This document shows, one piece after another, positions 7,560-15,546 of a DNA stretch of 54,177 nt. Source of the DNA: Chloroflexota bacterium (GTDB lineage: Bacteria; Chloroflexota; Limnocylindria; P2-11E). Where the stretch lies: NCBI GenBank assembly GCA_005889075.1, contig VBDQ01000071.1, positions 1 through 54,177 of the forward strand. The letters run 5' to 3'. Both the position numbers and the translations under genes were made by a program. The notes beneath the pieces are model-generated. The model was not told the DNA's origin. It saw nothing but the letters and a program-made list of their open reading frames with translations, and made no database searches. Every line of letters begins with the position of its first letter. The first letter of the stretch is position 1.

Positions 7560-8072
7560 GTGGCGCCGCCCAAGGGTCGTACCAAGATCGCGAGCGAGAC
7601 GAAGACGCTCAAGGTCGGTGACACGGCGCCCGACTTCACGCTGCGGTCGCACGACGGACGGGAGATCACGCTTTCTGCCTTCCGCGGTCAGAGCGTCGTC
7701 CTCGCGTTCTTCGCCTTCGCGTTCACCGGCACCTGAAGCAGCGAGGCCCCCGCGCTGAGCGCGCTCCAGCAGCGCTTCGCCGGCGGAAAGGCCCAGGTCG
7801 TGGGCATCCTGTGCGACTCCGTGTACACGCTGAAGGCGTGGGCGGAGTCGCTCGGTGGGATCGGCTATCCCCTTTGCTCGGACTTCTGGCCCCACGGCAA
7901 GGTCACGCAGGCATACGGCGTCTTCAATTCCGACGTCGGCCGGCCGGAGCGAGCGATCATCGTCGTCGACGCCGAAGGGATCTGCAGATACATCGACGTG
8001 CATCAGCTCCGCGAGGTCCCCGACGAGGAAGAGATCGCTGACGAGGTGAACAAGCTCGGTCCGAGCGCGTAG
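7560..8072 (+). CDS. Peroxiredoxin (AhpE/BCP-like) with in-frame UGA at the catalytic cysteine: predicted selenoprotein
   Basis: Reading through TGA 7734-7736 gives a 170-residue thiol-peroxidase-type protein that detoxifies hydroperoxides. The N-terminal part has [20 protein letters not shown], then [11 protein letters not shown], then UGA (residue 59), [21 protein letters not shown], and a conserved C-terminus ending NKLGPSA. In peroxiredoxins the residue after FTGT (TxxC motif) is the peroxidatic cysteine, so UGA sits exactly at the active site. Both halves are in the same frame and conserved. A stable hairpin follows the UGA at SECIS distance. GTG 7560 is the only plausible start after the in-frame TAG at 7548. 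A nonsense mutation is the alternative. Confidence 0.85.
7751..7763 (+). promoter_or_regulatory. Candidate bacterial SECIS hairpin
   Basis: CGCGC (7751-7755) pairs with GCGCG (7759-7763) around the loop UGA (7756-7758); GAG and CTC flanking it (7743-7745 and 7763-7765 region) can extend the stem. The loop begins 20 bases after the UGA codon, and bacterial SECIS elements place a guanine-bearing apical loop roughly 16-37 bases downstream. The loop guanine is present. The small loop is a minor departure. Confidence 0.6.
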
Positions 8073-8076
8073 CTCC

Positions 8077-8523
8077 TCAGCGCGTCGGGATCAGATATGC
8101 CTTTCCTTCTTCGGCGACGACGAAGCTGATCTCGTCGCCCGTGCTCAGGTTGGAGAGGGTCTCGCCCGCGACGAGGACCTGCGTCCCGCAGTCGACCACG
8201 GCGACCTCGCCGATGCTCGTGACGGTCCCCTGCACTTTCGCGCCAGGAGCCACCAGATTACCGGTGACGCCTCGACCAGTCGCCCTCCCAACATCGCGCG
8301 CGCGGTACTCGATCGCCATCGTCACCCGATCTCCGAGGGTGAGACGTGACTTGCGGACCGCGCCGGTGTTGTCGCGTCCACGCATGTCCACGTGGTCGGC
8401 GCCGTCGCCGACCCGCATGGTTACGAGGATGTCTCCGCGCGTGCCATCGAGCGCGACGACGATGCCGCGCGCGGCGCGCTGTCGCCACTTCTCGATGAAG
8501 GCGAGCTGCTCGAAGTCCAACAC
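8077..8523 (-). CDS. Hypothetical protein, 148 residues, beta-rich
   Basis: No family is recognised. The N-terminal third is a charged helix (FEQLAFIEKWRQRAARG) followed by a beta-rich region with glycine turns (VVALDGTRGDILVTMRVGDG, KVQGTVTSIGEVAVVDCGTQ, TGDEISFVVAEEGKAYLIP). The last part resembles a small OB or SH3-like barrel. Start is GTG 8523, with TTG as the next codon. The gene is divergent from the HAD hydrolase with 23 bases between starts, and it ends five bases after the convergent peroxiredoxin stop. Confidence 0.65.
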   Translation of the reverse strand: MLDFEQLAFIEKWRQRAARGIVVALDGTRGDILVTMRVGDGADHVDMRGRDNTGAVRKSRLTLGDRVTMAIEYRARDVGRATGRGVTGNLVAPGAKVQGTVTSIGEVAVVDCGTQVLVAGETLSNLSTGDEISFVVAEEGKAYLIPTR

Positions 8524-8546
8524 GGTCGCGTCGATACGATACCGGC

Positions 8547-9254
8547 GTGGCTCTTCGTGCTGTGTTCTTCGACGTGGGCGACACCCTTGTCGAAGGATGG
8601 CTGCCGGTCGACGAGATGAGCGTGCTCATGCGCGAGGCCTACGTCCGCCGCTTCGGCGAGCGCGAGTGGTACGAGGCCTTCGTGTCCGCCCAATTCGCCG
8701 CTCCCCCAGACGCCGATCCGCTGCGCCAGGAGACGAACCGCTGGGTCGAGGAGTGGTTCGCCAACAGCGGGATCGGCCTTGACGATGTCGCGGTGGACCA
8801 CCTTCGGTCGGCGAGCGCGCTTCCGCTCGACACGGTGAGCCGTCTCGTCGCCGGCGCCGGGGATGCTCTTCGATGGTGCAAGGCGAAGGACCTCGCGGTT
8901 GTCCTCGTGACGAACACGCTCTGGCGAGGCGACGATGAGGCGTGGGTCGATTGGCAGCGATTTGGCCTCGCGGACGCGATCGATCACATCGTTACCTCGC
9001 ACACGGCGGGCTGGCAGAAGCCGCACGAGCAGATCTTCCGCCGAGCGCTTGGGCTCGCGGCCGCAAGCCCCGACGGGGCCGTGATGGTGGGCGACCGGAT
9101 GCGCCAGGACGTCTGGGGTGCGAAACGACTGGGCATGCGCGCCGTGTTTCGCCGATCGTCGGTGGGAGCACCTCAGGAAGAGGTCGACGTCCTCCCAGAC
9201 GCGACGATCGACGACCTCACCGAGCTGCCGGCCAAGCTCGAGCGCTGGCTGTAG
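8547..9254 (+). CDS. HAD-family hydrolase
   Basis: The 235-residue protein is a haloacid-dehalogenase superfamily phosphatase-like hydrolase. Motif I is FFDVGDTL with the nucleophile Asp near residue 9; motif II is VTNTL; the motif III lysine is in GWQKPHEQIF; motif IV is MVGDRMRQDVWGAKRLGM. The second Asp of the usual DxD is Gly (DVGDT), as in REG-2-like subfamilies. A helical cap lies between motifs I and II. GTG 8547 has no Shine-Dalgarno. Substrate unknown. Confidence 0.87.
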   Translation: MALRAVFFDVGDTLVEGWLPVDEMSVLMREAYVRRFGEREWYEAFVSAQFAAPPDADPLRQETNRWVEEWFANSGIGLDDVAVDHLRSASALPLDTVSRLVAGAGDALRWCKAKDLAVVLVTNTLWRGDDEAWVDWQRFGLADAIDHIVTSHTAGWQKPHEQIFRRALGLAAASPDGAVMVGDRMRQDVWGAKRLGMRAVFRRSSVGAPQEEVDVLPDATIDDLTELPAKLERWL

Positions 9255-9435
9255 CCGAAGTTGCCTTGCCGAGGCTTGCCCATCCTGTTAGAAACGGCAT
9301 CGGTGACAGCCAAGCTCCCCTCGTCGCGCCTGACCTGCGTCTGTCCATAGGCGGCGCGTAGCGGCGCTCATCGCGCCCCCGCTCCGCCTCCATTTCCTCG
9401 CCGTCTGATCCAAAAGCTCATTGGGAGGGATCCTC

Positions 9436-10293
9436 ATGACTCGTCAATCGCAGGATGTGCTCGTCGAGACCGAGTGGCTCGCGCAGCACGCCACGGACGC
9501 GGACGTCCGGGTGTTCGAGGTCGACGTCGACACGACCGCGTACGAGCAAGGCCACGTGGACCGGGCGATCGGCCTCAACTGGAAGACCGACCTGCAGCAG
9601 CATCCGGTCCGCGATCTGATCGACAAGAAGCAGCTCGAGGCGCTGCTCTCGAGGTACGGAGTCGCGCCGAAGACGACGATCATCGCCTACGGTGACAACA
9701 ACAACTGGTTCGCCGCCTGGTTCTTCTGGCTGCTCAAGTACTACGGCCACGAAGACGTGAGGCTTGTGAACGGCGGCCGCGCGAAGTGGGCTGCCGAAAA
9801 GCGGCCGCTCACCAACGACCTGCCGACCTTCTCCAAAAGCGACTACCGCGCCGCAGGGCCGGACGCGTCGATTCGTGCGCTTCGCGACTACGTGCTCGAC
9901 AAGGTGGTCGGCAACGGCACGAAGATCGTCGACGTCCGGTCGCCGAAGGAATACGCGGGCGAGCTCCTGGCCCCCGAGAACCTGCCGCAGGAAGGAGCGC
10001 AGCGCGGCGGTCACATCCCGGGCGCGCAGAACATCCCGTGGGCGACGGCTGTCGCAGAAGATGGCCGCTTCAAGACGCCGGAGGAGCTGCGCCAGATCTA
10101 CGGCGGCAAAGGGATCGACGGCAAGGGCGAGACGATCGCCTACTGCCGCATCGGCGAACGCAGCGCGCATACCTGGTTCGTTCTGAAGTACCTGCTCGGC
10201 CACGATCGCGTCCGGAACTACGACGGCAGTTGGACCGAGTGGGGAAGCCTCATTGGAGTGCCGATCGAGAAGTCGTCGACGGGATCACTCTAG
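9436..10293 (+). CDS. Sulfurtransferase (tandem rhodanese)
   Basis: The 285-residue protein has two rhodanese domains, typical of thiosulfate or 3-mercaptopyruvate sulfurtransferases. The inactive N-terminal domain (about 10-130) has DVRVFEVDVD and GHVDRAIGLNW; the C-terminal catalytic domain has IVDVRSPKEYAGE, GHIPGAQNIPW and the active-site loop YCRIGERSAHTWFVL with the persulfide-forming Cys. CRIGERS fits thiosulfate sulfurtransferases. ATG 9436 follows a clear GGGAGG Shine-Dalgarno at 9423-9428. The structured element at 10317 begins 24 bases after the stop. Confidence 0.93.
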   Translation: MTRQSQDVLVETEWLAQHATDADVRVFEVDVDTTAYEQGHVDRAIGLNWKTDLQQHPVRDLIDKKQLEALLSRYGVAPKTTIIAYGDNNNWFAAWFFWLLKYYGHEDVRLVNGGRAKWAAEKRPLTNDLPTFSKSDYRAAGPDASIRALRDYVLDKVVGNGTKIVDVRSPKEYAGELLAPENLPQEGAQRGGHIPGAQNIPWATAVAEDGRFKTPEELRQIYGGKGIDGKGETIAYCRIGERSAHTWFVLKYLLGHDRVRNYDGSWTEWGSLIGVPIEKSSTGSL

Positions 10294-10316
10294 CGACGGG
10301 AGCGCGCAGAGAAGGA

Positions 10317-10410
10317 GGCGCGAGCGACCGAGGGACCCCGCGCGGTGGGGAACCGGCCGTCAGGCCGGGGGGTCCGCCGCCGCGTAAAGAGGGTTTCGGT
10401 CGCGAGCGCC
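10317..10410 (+). ncRNA. Structured intergenic element, copy A (candidate cis-regulatory RNA)
   Basis: This 94-nt element lies between the rhodanese gene and pcm, and a second copy (35091-35187) lies in the nuo operon; their 78- and 77-nt cores are about 83% identical. The ends pair as GGCGC/GCGCC and CGACCGA/TCGGTCG. Inside are CCCC-(GCGCGGT)-GGGG and CCGGCC-(GTCA)-GGCCGG, and GGACCCC can alternatively pair with GGGGTCC. The stems differ between copies by compensatory changes while loops GCGCGRT and GYCA are kept. The tail GAGGGTTTCGGTCG is invariant. I cannot match it to a known riboswitch. Confidence 0.65.
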
Positions 10411-10452
10411 TCCGCCGCGCCTCCCTGGGCGCGGCGCATCATTCGGCCGGTA

Positions 10453-11082
10453 ATGGATTACGAGCGCGAGCGTGAGGCGATGGTCCGGCAGCTTCGCCGG
10501 ATGGGCATCAGGGACGAGCGCGTGCTGGCGGCGATAGCCAAGATTCCGCGCGAGCGTTTCGTTCGAGATGAGGACCGCCAGATCGCGTACGGCGATCACG
10601 CGCTCGGTATCGCAGAGGGGCAGACGATCTCGCAGCCATACGTCGTCGCACGGATGACCGAGCTTCTAGAAGTGGAGAGCGACCATCACGTCCTCGAGGT
10701 CGGGACCGGCTCGGGATACCAGGCAGCAGTCCTGGGCGAGCTCGCTCGGGACGTCGTCAGCGTGGAACGGCACGCGGCCCTTGCGGAGCAGGCCCGAGAT
10801 CTTCTGAACGAGCTCGGATACCGGAACGTGCAGGTGGTCACCGGTGACGCATCGGCCGGATACGAGAGCGGCGCGCCGTACGATCGGATCCTCGTCACCG
10901 CGGCTTCGCCAGCGATCTCGCCGGAGCTCGTTCGCCAGTGCGCGGCGGACGGCCGCATCGTGGCGCCGGTGGGTGACGAGGAGATGCAGCAGCTTGTGGT
11001 GCGCCGGCCGAGCGGACAGGAGAGTCGGCATGGCGCCGTGAAGTTCGTCCCGCTGCGCGGCCAGGCGGGCTTTCGGCATTGA
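10453..11082 (+). CDS. pcm: Protein-L-isoaspartate O-methyltransferase
   Basis: The 209-residue enzyme methylates isoaspartyl residues in damaged proteins with S-adenosylmethionine. Visible motifs are IPRERFV, YGDHALGIAEGQTISQPYVV, MTELLEV, the SAM-binding VLEVGTGSGYQAAVLGEL, VVSVERHAALAEQA and DRILVTAASPAISPEL. The frame is open upstream, but ATG 10453 gives the family N-terminus (MDYERERE), and the upstream part is the structured element. It overlaps the amidohydrolase start by four bases. Confidence 0.94.
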   Translation: MDYEREREAMVRQLRRMGIRDERVLAAIAKIPRERFVRDEDRQIAYGDHALGIAEGQTISQPYVVARMTELLEVESDHHVLEVGTGSGYQAAVLGELARDVVSVERHAALAEQARDLLNELGYRNVQVVTGDASAGYESGAPYDRILVTAASPAISPELVRQCAADGRIVAPVGDEEMQQLVVRRPSGQESRHGAVKFVPLRGQAGFRH

Positions 11083-12707
11083 CGGCGACGCTCTTCGCGG
11101 GCGGTCGCGTTCATGTGCGGGCCGGAGTCTCTGCGGAGGCAATTCTCCAGCGCGATGGCCGTGTCGTCGCGATCGGACGAGCGAGCGATCTGACGAAGCG
11201 CGCCGGTGGCGCCGAGCGCGTGGACCTCGCCGGCGGGCTCATGACGCCCGGATGGTTCGATGCGCACGTCCACTTCATGTGGTGGGGGTTCCAGATGGCC
11301 GAGGTGGACCTGCGCGGCTGCGCAAACCTGGACGCAGCTCTCGAGGTCGTGCGAGAGCGCGCCGCCCGGCTTCCCAAGGGACAGTGGCTCACCGGAGGAC
11401 GGTTCGACAAGAACCTCTGGGGCGGCTGGCCGACCGCCGCTGACCTCGACCGCGTCACCGGCGGAAGGCCGGCGGTCCTCCGCACGAAAGACGGTCACTC
11501 TCGTTGGCTCAACACGGCCGCCTTGCGCGCCGCGGGGATCAGCGCGAGCACCCCAGTGCCCGAGGGCGGCGCGCTCTTTCGCGACGCTCGGGGCGAGCCG
11601 ACCGGGATCCTTCAAGAGCGCGCGAACGAGCTCGCCGATCGGGCCGTTCCGCCGGCGACCGCGGCCGAGTGCGACGCGGCGGTCGCGCGCGCCCAGGACG
11701 AGGCGTTCCGTCGCGGAGTCACCGGGGTGGAGTCGCTCGAGCAGGCGAGCTCGTATGAGGCGCTCCGCCGCTCGCGTGAGCGCGGAGGTCTCGCGGTCCG
11801 CGTGGTAATGGGTGTCCCGCATCGCTCGCTTGGGACCTCGCTTCCGACCACGGGGACGCCGCCGCAGATCCGCGAGGGCGGTGGCTACGACTTCGAGTCG
11901 GCGCTCGCGCAAGGCATGAAGAGCGGCGACGGCGACGAGTGGCTGCGCATCGGACACGTGAAGTTCTTCAGCGACGGCGCGCTCGGCTCACAGACCGCGG
12001 CGCTCGAGCAGCCCTACGAAGGTTCCTCGGACCTGGGGATCCTCACCTTCGACCCTCTGGAGCTGCGAGCCGATGTCGCGCGCGCCGCGGCCGGCGGTTT
12101 GGCCGCCGCGATCCATGCGATCGGCGATCGGGCGGTGCGCGTCGCGCTCGATGCCATCGCGCCAAGCCGCGTGACCAGTCGCCAGCTGCGCCAGCGCGTC
12201 GAGCATGTACAGCTCATCCGCGAGGACGACCTCGGACGGTTCGGGGCGCTCGGCATCATCGCATCGATGCAACCGATCCACTGCACGAGCGATCGGGACC
12301 TCGCGGATCGCCACTGGGGCCCGCGCCGCACGCCTCGCGCGTATCCATGGCGCACGCTCCTCGAGCGCGGCGCGGTACTCGCGTTCGGCTCGGACGCGCC
12401 CGTGGAGCCGATCGACCCGCTCCTCGGGATCCATGCCGCGCTCACCCGTCGTCGTCCGAGCGACGCAGAGGCCTGGTTTCCGGCGCAGCGGCTGACCCTC
12501 GACGAGGCCCTCCACTCGTATACGGCCGCGGGCGCATACGCGACTGGACGCGAGCGGGAATTCGGCACGCTCGAGCCGGGCATGCGGTGCGACGCGACGG
12601 TCGTCGATCGTGATCTCGCCGCGCTCAAAGAGGACGAGCTTCTCGAGGCGCGCGTCCGCGCGACGATCACCGATGGCGTGATCCGCTTCTCCGAGGGTCT
12701 CCAGTGA
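11079..12707 (+). CDS. Amidohydrolase family protein (YtcJ-like)
   Basis: The 542-residue protein is a metal-dependent TIM-barrel amidohydrolase. The N-terminal beta domain ends in GGLMTPGWFDAHVHF, giving the HxH metal motif. Further ligands are in HVKFFSDGALGSQTAAL, AIHAIGDRAVRVAL and VEHVQLI, with the catalytic Asp in FGSDAPVEPIDPLLGIHAAL. These features and the length fit the YtcJ/AepA group, whose substrates are mostly undefined amides or cyclic amidines. The TTG start overlaps the pcm stop (TTGA), suggesting coupling. Confidence 0.9.
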   Translation: MTATLFAGGRVHVRAGVSAEAILQRDGRVVAIGRASDLTKRAGGAERVDLAGGLMTPGWFDAHVHFMWWGFQMAEVDLRGCANLDAALEVVRERAARLPKGQWLTGGRFDKNLWGGWPTAADLDRVTGGRPAVLRTKDGHSRWLNTAALRAAGISASTPVPEGGALFRDARGEPTGILQERANELADRAVPPATAAECDAAVARAQDEAFRRGVTGVESLEQASSYEALRRSRERGGLAVRVVMGVPHRSLGTSLPTTGTPPQIREGGGYDFESALAQGMKSGDGDEWLRIGHVKFFSDGALGSQTAALEQPYEGSSDLGILTFDPLELRADVARAAAGGLAAAIHAIGDRAVRVALDAIAPSRVTSRQLRQRVEHVQLIREDDLGRFGALGIIASMQPIHCTSDRDLADRHWGPRRTPRAYPWRTLLERGAVLAFGSDAPVEPIDPLLGIHAALTRRRPSDAEAWFPAQRLTLDEALHSYTAAGAYATGREREFGTLEPGMRCDATVVDRDLAALKEDELLEARVRATITDGVIRFSEGLQ

Positions 12708-12714
12708 GGAGCGC

Positions 12715-13587
12715 TTAGGGCAGCGGCCGGCGCGCGAGCTCGAGCGTGCGGCCCGCGGTCCCCTCGAGATGCGTCCAGTCCCGTTTGCCGGCGCTGTAGT
12801 ACATCCCTTCGAGGCCGATGTGCAGCTCGTAGCAACGCAGGCGCTCGGCGAGCGCCGGGACCGCAAACCCGCTCCGAGCGTAATGACGCACGGCCTCCGC
12901 GATCACGTCGACCTGCGACCACTTTGGGAAGAATGGCCACCAGAACGAAAGCCAGGCGAGGTCGTAGAGGAAGTCGCCGAACATCGCGCTGCCCCAATCC
13001 AGGAGCGCGCCGATACGGTCGTCCTCCACGAGCACGTTGAAGTTCAAGAGGTCGGCGTGTATCAGGTGCCGGAGCTCAGGGCATCCTTCGACGAGCGGCG
13101 CCATGACGGCGAACGCCTCGTCGAACGGCGCTGTCCCCGTCGGCGACGAGGCCAGTGGCTCGCGACGGCTCGCCCCAAGGCGAGTGGGCCGATCGATGGC
13201 GACGTCGAGCAGCATGTCTCGCCAGCTCGCGTGCGGCGCGCGACCGTCGCCAGACCAGACGCCGTAGCCCGTGGCCGAAGGCAGGCCGATCGTGCGCTCC
13301 GCGTCGAGGGTCGCGAAAAGCGACGGAAGCACCCGTCGGAGGCCGCCTTCGTCGAGATCGTCGAGATACGCGCCACGACTCCGCACCGTGACCGCGTAGA
13401 ACCCGCCGAGGCCCTCGCCGACCTCGACCACTTCGGGGATCGGTAGGCGAGGAGCCGCAATGCTCCAGGCGAAACGGTCCTTGTCGAAGTCCTCGCGGTA
13501 GGCGCTGAAACGGATGACATACCGCTTTCCGCTTCGCCGAAAGAAGAACGCGCGCGACCACTCCCCTTGCCGAGCAACGGCCGCCAC
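12715..13587 (-). CDS. APH/choline-kinase-like phosphotransferase
   Basis: The protein (290 residues from GTG 13587) has the aminoglycoside phosphotransferase fold. The catalytic loop is HADLLNFNVLVEDD, and the Mg-binding segment is LLDWGSAMFGDFLYDLAWLSFWW. The N-lobe has FFFRRSGKRYVIRFSA. Such proteins phosphorylate diverse small molecules, so drug resistance is not implied. Coding-like sequence (AIDGTIAEADARRFLHGRFG) continues upstream in frame to the TGA near 13667, but without any ATG, GTG, TTG or CTG, so the true start is unclear. It follows the LON-domain gene on the same strand. Confidence 0.82.
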   Translation of the reverse strand: MAAVARQGEWSRAFFFRRSGKRYVIRFSAYREDFDKDRFAWSIAAPRLPIPEVVEVGEGLGGFYAVTVRSRGAYLDDLDEGGLRRVLPSLFATLDAERTIGLPSATGYGVWSGDGRAPHASWRDMLLDVAIDRPTRLGASRREPLASSPTGTAPFDEAFAVMAPLVEGCPELRHLIHADLLNFNVLVEDDRIGALLDWGSAMFGDFLYDLAWLSFWWPFFPKWSQVDVIAEAVRHYARSGFAVPALAERLRCYELHIGLEGMYYSAGKRDWTHLEGTAGRTLELARRPLP

Positions 13588-13663
13588 ATCGCTTTCATCG
13601 CCGAAGCGCCCGTGGAGGAACCGGCGCGCGTCGGCCTCGGCGATGGTCCCGTCGATCGCGGTG

Positions 13664-14326
13664 TTAGTTCAGCTCGCGACGGTCGCCTCGGGCTCGCAAC
13701 CGCACGAGCAGATCCCGCAGCCGCTCGGTCTCGCGTTCGAGGAGCCGCGTCTCTTCGCGTAGCCGCTCGGACGCCGTGTCCAGCTCGAGAAGGCTCTGCC
13801 GCTCTCTTGCGTCGATGGCGAGCGCGCCCGCGATCTTGTACGCGATCTCCACCGGGGCAGCGCCTTTGAGCTCGTCGACGAGTGCGGGATCCCCACGCTC
13901 GTCATCGGCGGCCGCCGCGACCGCGAGCAGGTATGCACCGAGCGCCTCAACGGCCTCGTCGACCTGCGCTCGCGCGCCCATGCCCTCGACCTCGGAAAGG
14001 TAGCGGACGCGCCCGACCAGATAGGGTTCGGCATCGGAGATCAGGCCCTCGACCGCGAAGCGCCGCTCGCCCCTGGTCACGATGTACGAGCGACCGTCTG
14101 GGAGCGCCGTCATGCCGACGATGCGAGCCTCGGTCCCGACCGCGCACGGATCCGCCGGCGCGCCGACCTCCTCGCCCGCCCGGATCAGCACCACGCCGAA
14201 AGGACGTCCGCGCTCGACAGAGCGCTTCACCAGGACGCGATAACGCGGCTCGAAGATATGCAGCGGCAACAGCGCACCCGGAAAAAGGACCGTCGCGAGG
14301 GGGAACAGCGGGAGCAATTCGGACAC
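13664..14326 (-). CDS. LON substrate-binding domain protein
   Basis: The 220-residue protein is a stand-alone N-terminal LON domain without the ATPase or protease. It starts VSELLPLFPLATVLFPGALL and continues PLHIFEPRYRVLVKRSVERG, FGVVLI, the family consensus. The C-terminal half is helical, ending in an Arg/Glu-rich coiled coil (ETRLLERETERLRDLLVRLR). The frame extends upstream, but GTG 14326 places the first LON strand at the N-terminus and avoids overlap with the divergent CoA-transferase at 14353. Role probably in protein quality control; not defined. Confidence 0.88.
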   Translation of the reverse strand: MSELLPLFPLATVLFPGALLPLHIFEPRYRVLVKRSVERGRPFGVVLIRAGEEVGAPADPCAVGTEARIVGMTALPDGRSYIVTRGERRFAVEGLISDAEPYLVGRVRYLSEVEGMGARAQVDEAVEALGAYLLAVAAAADDERGDPALVDELKGAAPVEIAYKIAGALAIDARERQSLLELDTASERLREETRLLERETERLRDLLVRLRARGDRRELN

Positions 14327-14352
14327 GCCGTCAACGGTACTCTCGGCCCCGC

Positions 14353-15546
14353 ATGAGTCAGGAGGGTGCGCTCGCCGCGATCCGCGTGGTCGACCTGACC
14401 CGCGCTCTCGCGGGACCGTATTGCACATTGCTGCTCGCCGATCACGGCGCCGACGTGGTGAAGATCGAGATCCCGGGTAGCGGGGACGAGACCCGCGAGT
14501 GGGCTCCGCCGCACATGAACGGTGTCTCCGCGTACTACCTCGCGATCAACCGCAACAAGCGCAGCATCACGTGCGATCTCAAGAGTCCCGAAGGCAAGAA
14601 GATCCTCGAGCGTCTCATCGAACGCGGCGACGTCATCGTCGAGAACTTCAGCCCCGGAGTCATGGGCCGGCTCGGCTTTCCCGACGATCGCATCCGTGCG
14701 ATCAACCGCCGGGCGATCATCTGCCACATCTCGGGATTCGGTCAGGACGGCCCGGGACGCGCGTGGGCTGCGTACGACCTGGTCGTGCAGGGGATGGGCG
14801 GGGTCATGAGCCTGACAGGCCATCCCGGTGACGAACCGACGATGGTGGGCGTGCCGCAAGCGGACATGGTCGCCGGGATGTTCGCCGCGTTCGCGATCGC
14901 CGCCGCGCTAGAAGCCCGGCATCGCACCGGAGAGGGCCAGGTGATCGATGCGACGATGATCGGCGGGCAGGTCGCGCTGCTCTCGCGGCAAGCCGCACGC
15001 TACTTCGCCGACGGGACGGTCCCGGCGCCCGAAGGAAACGTCCACGCGTCAATCGTCCCCTACCAGACGTTCCGAGCCGCGGACGGTTTTGTGAACGTGT
15101 GCTGCGCGAACAACGCGCTCTTCGAGCGACTCTGTCGGGCGATCGAGCTCGAGGAGCTGCTCGACGATCCGCGGTTCGCCGATAACACCAGCCGCGTGTC
15201 GCATCGCGGTGCGCTGGTGCCGCTCCTCGAAGCGAAGATCGGGACGCTCGCCAAGGCCGAGGTCGTCCGCAAGCTGCGCGAGGCCAACGTTCCAGTCGGC
15301 CCGATCAGTGACCTCGCGGAAGTCTTCAACGATCCGGTGGTCCGGCACCTCGGGCTGATCGCCGAAGTCGACCACCCTGTGGCAGGCCGCGTCCGGGCGC
15401 CAGGGATCCCCGTCCGCATGTCTGATACGCCGGGATCGGTCCGCCGGTATCCGCCGCTGCTCGGCGAGCACACCGACGAGGTACTGCGCGACCTCGGCTA
15501 TAGCGACGCGGAGATCGCCAAGCTCCGCTCGGACGGCGCGATCTGA
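14353..15546 (+). CDS. CaiB/BaiF family (type III) CoA-transferase
   Basis: The 397-residue protein transfers CoA between carboxylic acids. It starts RVVDLTRALAGPYCTLLLAD, followed by GADVVKIE, YYLAINRNKRSITCDLKSPE and VIVENFSPGVMGRLG. The catalytic Asp is likely in AYDLVVQGMGGVMSLTG, as in formyl-CoA transferase. The C-terminus has the usual small domain with VPVGPISDLAEVFNDP. ATG 14353 is divergent from the LON gene by 26 bases. Acyl substrate unknown. The stop overlaps the CTG start of the next gene. Confidence 0.93.
   Translation: MSQEGALAAIRVVDLTRALAGPYCTLLLADHGADVVKIEIPGSGDETREWAPPHMNGVSAYYLAINRNKRSITCDLKSPEGKKILERLIERGDVIVENFSPGVMGRLGFPDDRIRAINRRAIICHISGFGQDGPGRAWAAYDLVVQGMGGVMSLTGHPGDEPTMVGVPQADMVAGMFAAFAIAAALEARHRTGEGQVIDATMIGGQVALLSRQAARYFADGTVPAPEGNVHASIVPYQTFRAADGFVNVCCANNALFERLCRAIELEELLDDPRFADNTSRVSHRGALVPLLEAKIGTLAKAEVVRKLREANVPVGPISDLAEVFNDPVVRHLGLIAEVDHPVAGRVRAPGIPVRMSDTPGSVRRYPPLLGEHTDEVLRDLGYSDAEIAKLRSDGAI

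Noticed and set aside
9255-9435. Possible promoter or RNA in the 181-base gap before the rhodanese gene
   Set aside because: A TTAGAA and GC-rich inverted bits exist, but no pair of boxes or stable structure stands out.
10345-10452. Upstream extension of pcm
   Set aside because: It lies in the structured repeat element, and family members begin at the position of ATG 10453.
12715-13587. Antibiotic-resistance aminoglycoside phosphotransferase
   Set aside because: Only the general kinase fold motifs are visible; the family covers many substrates.
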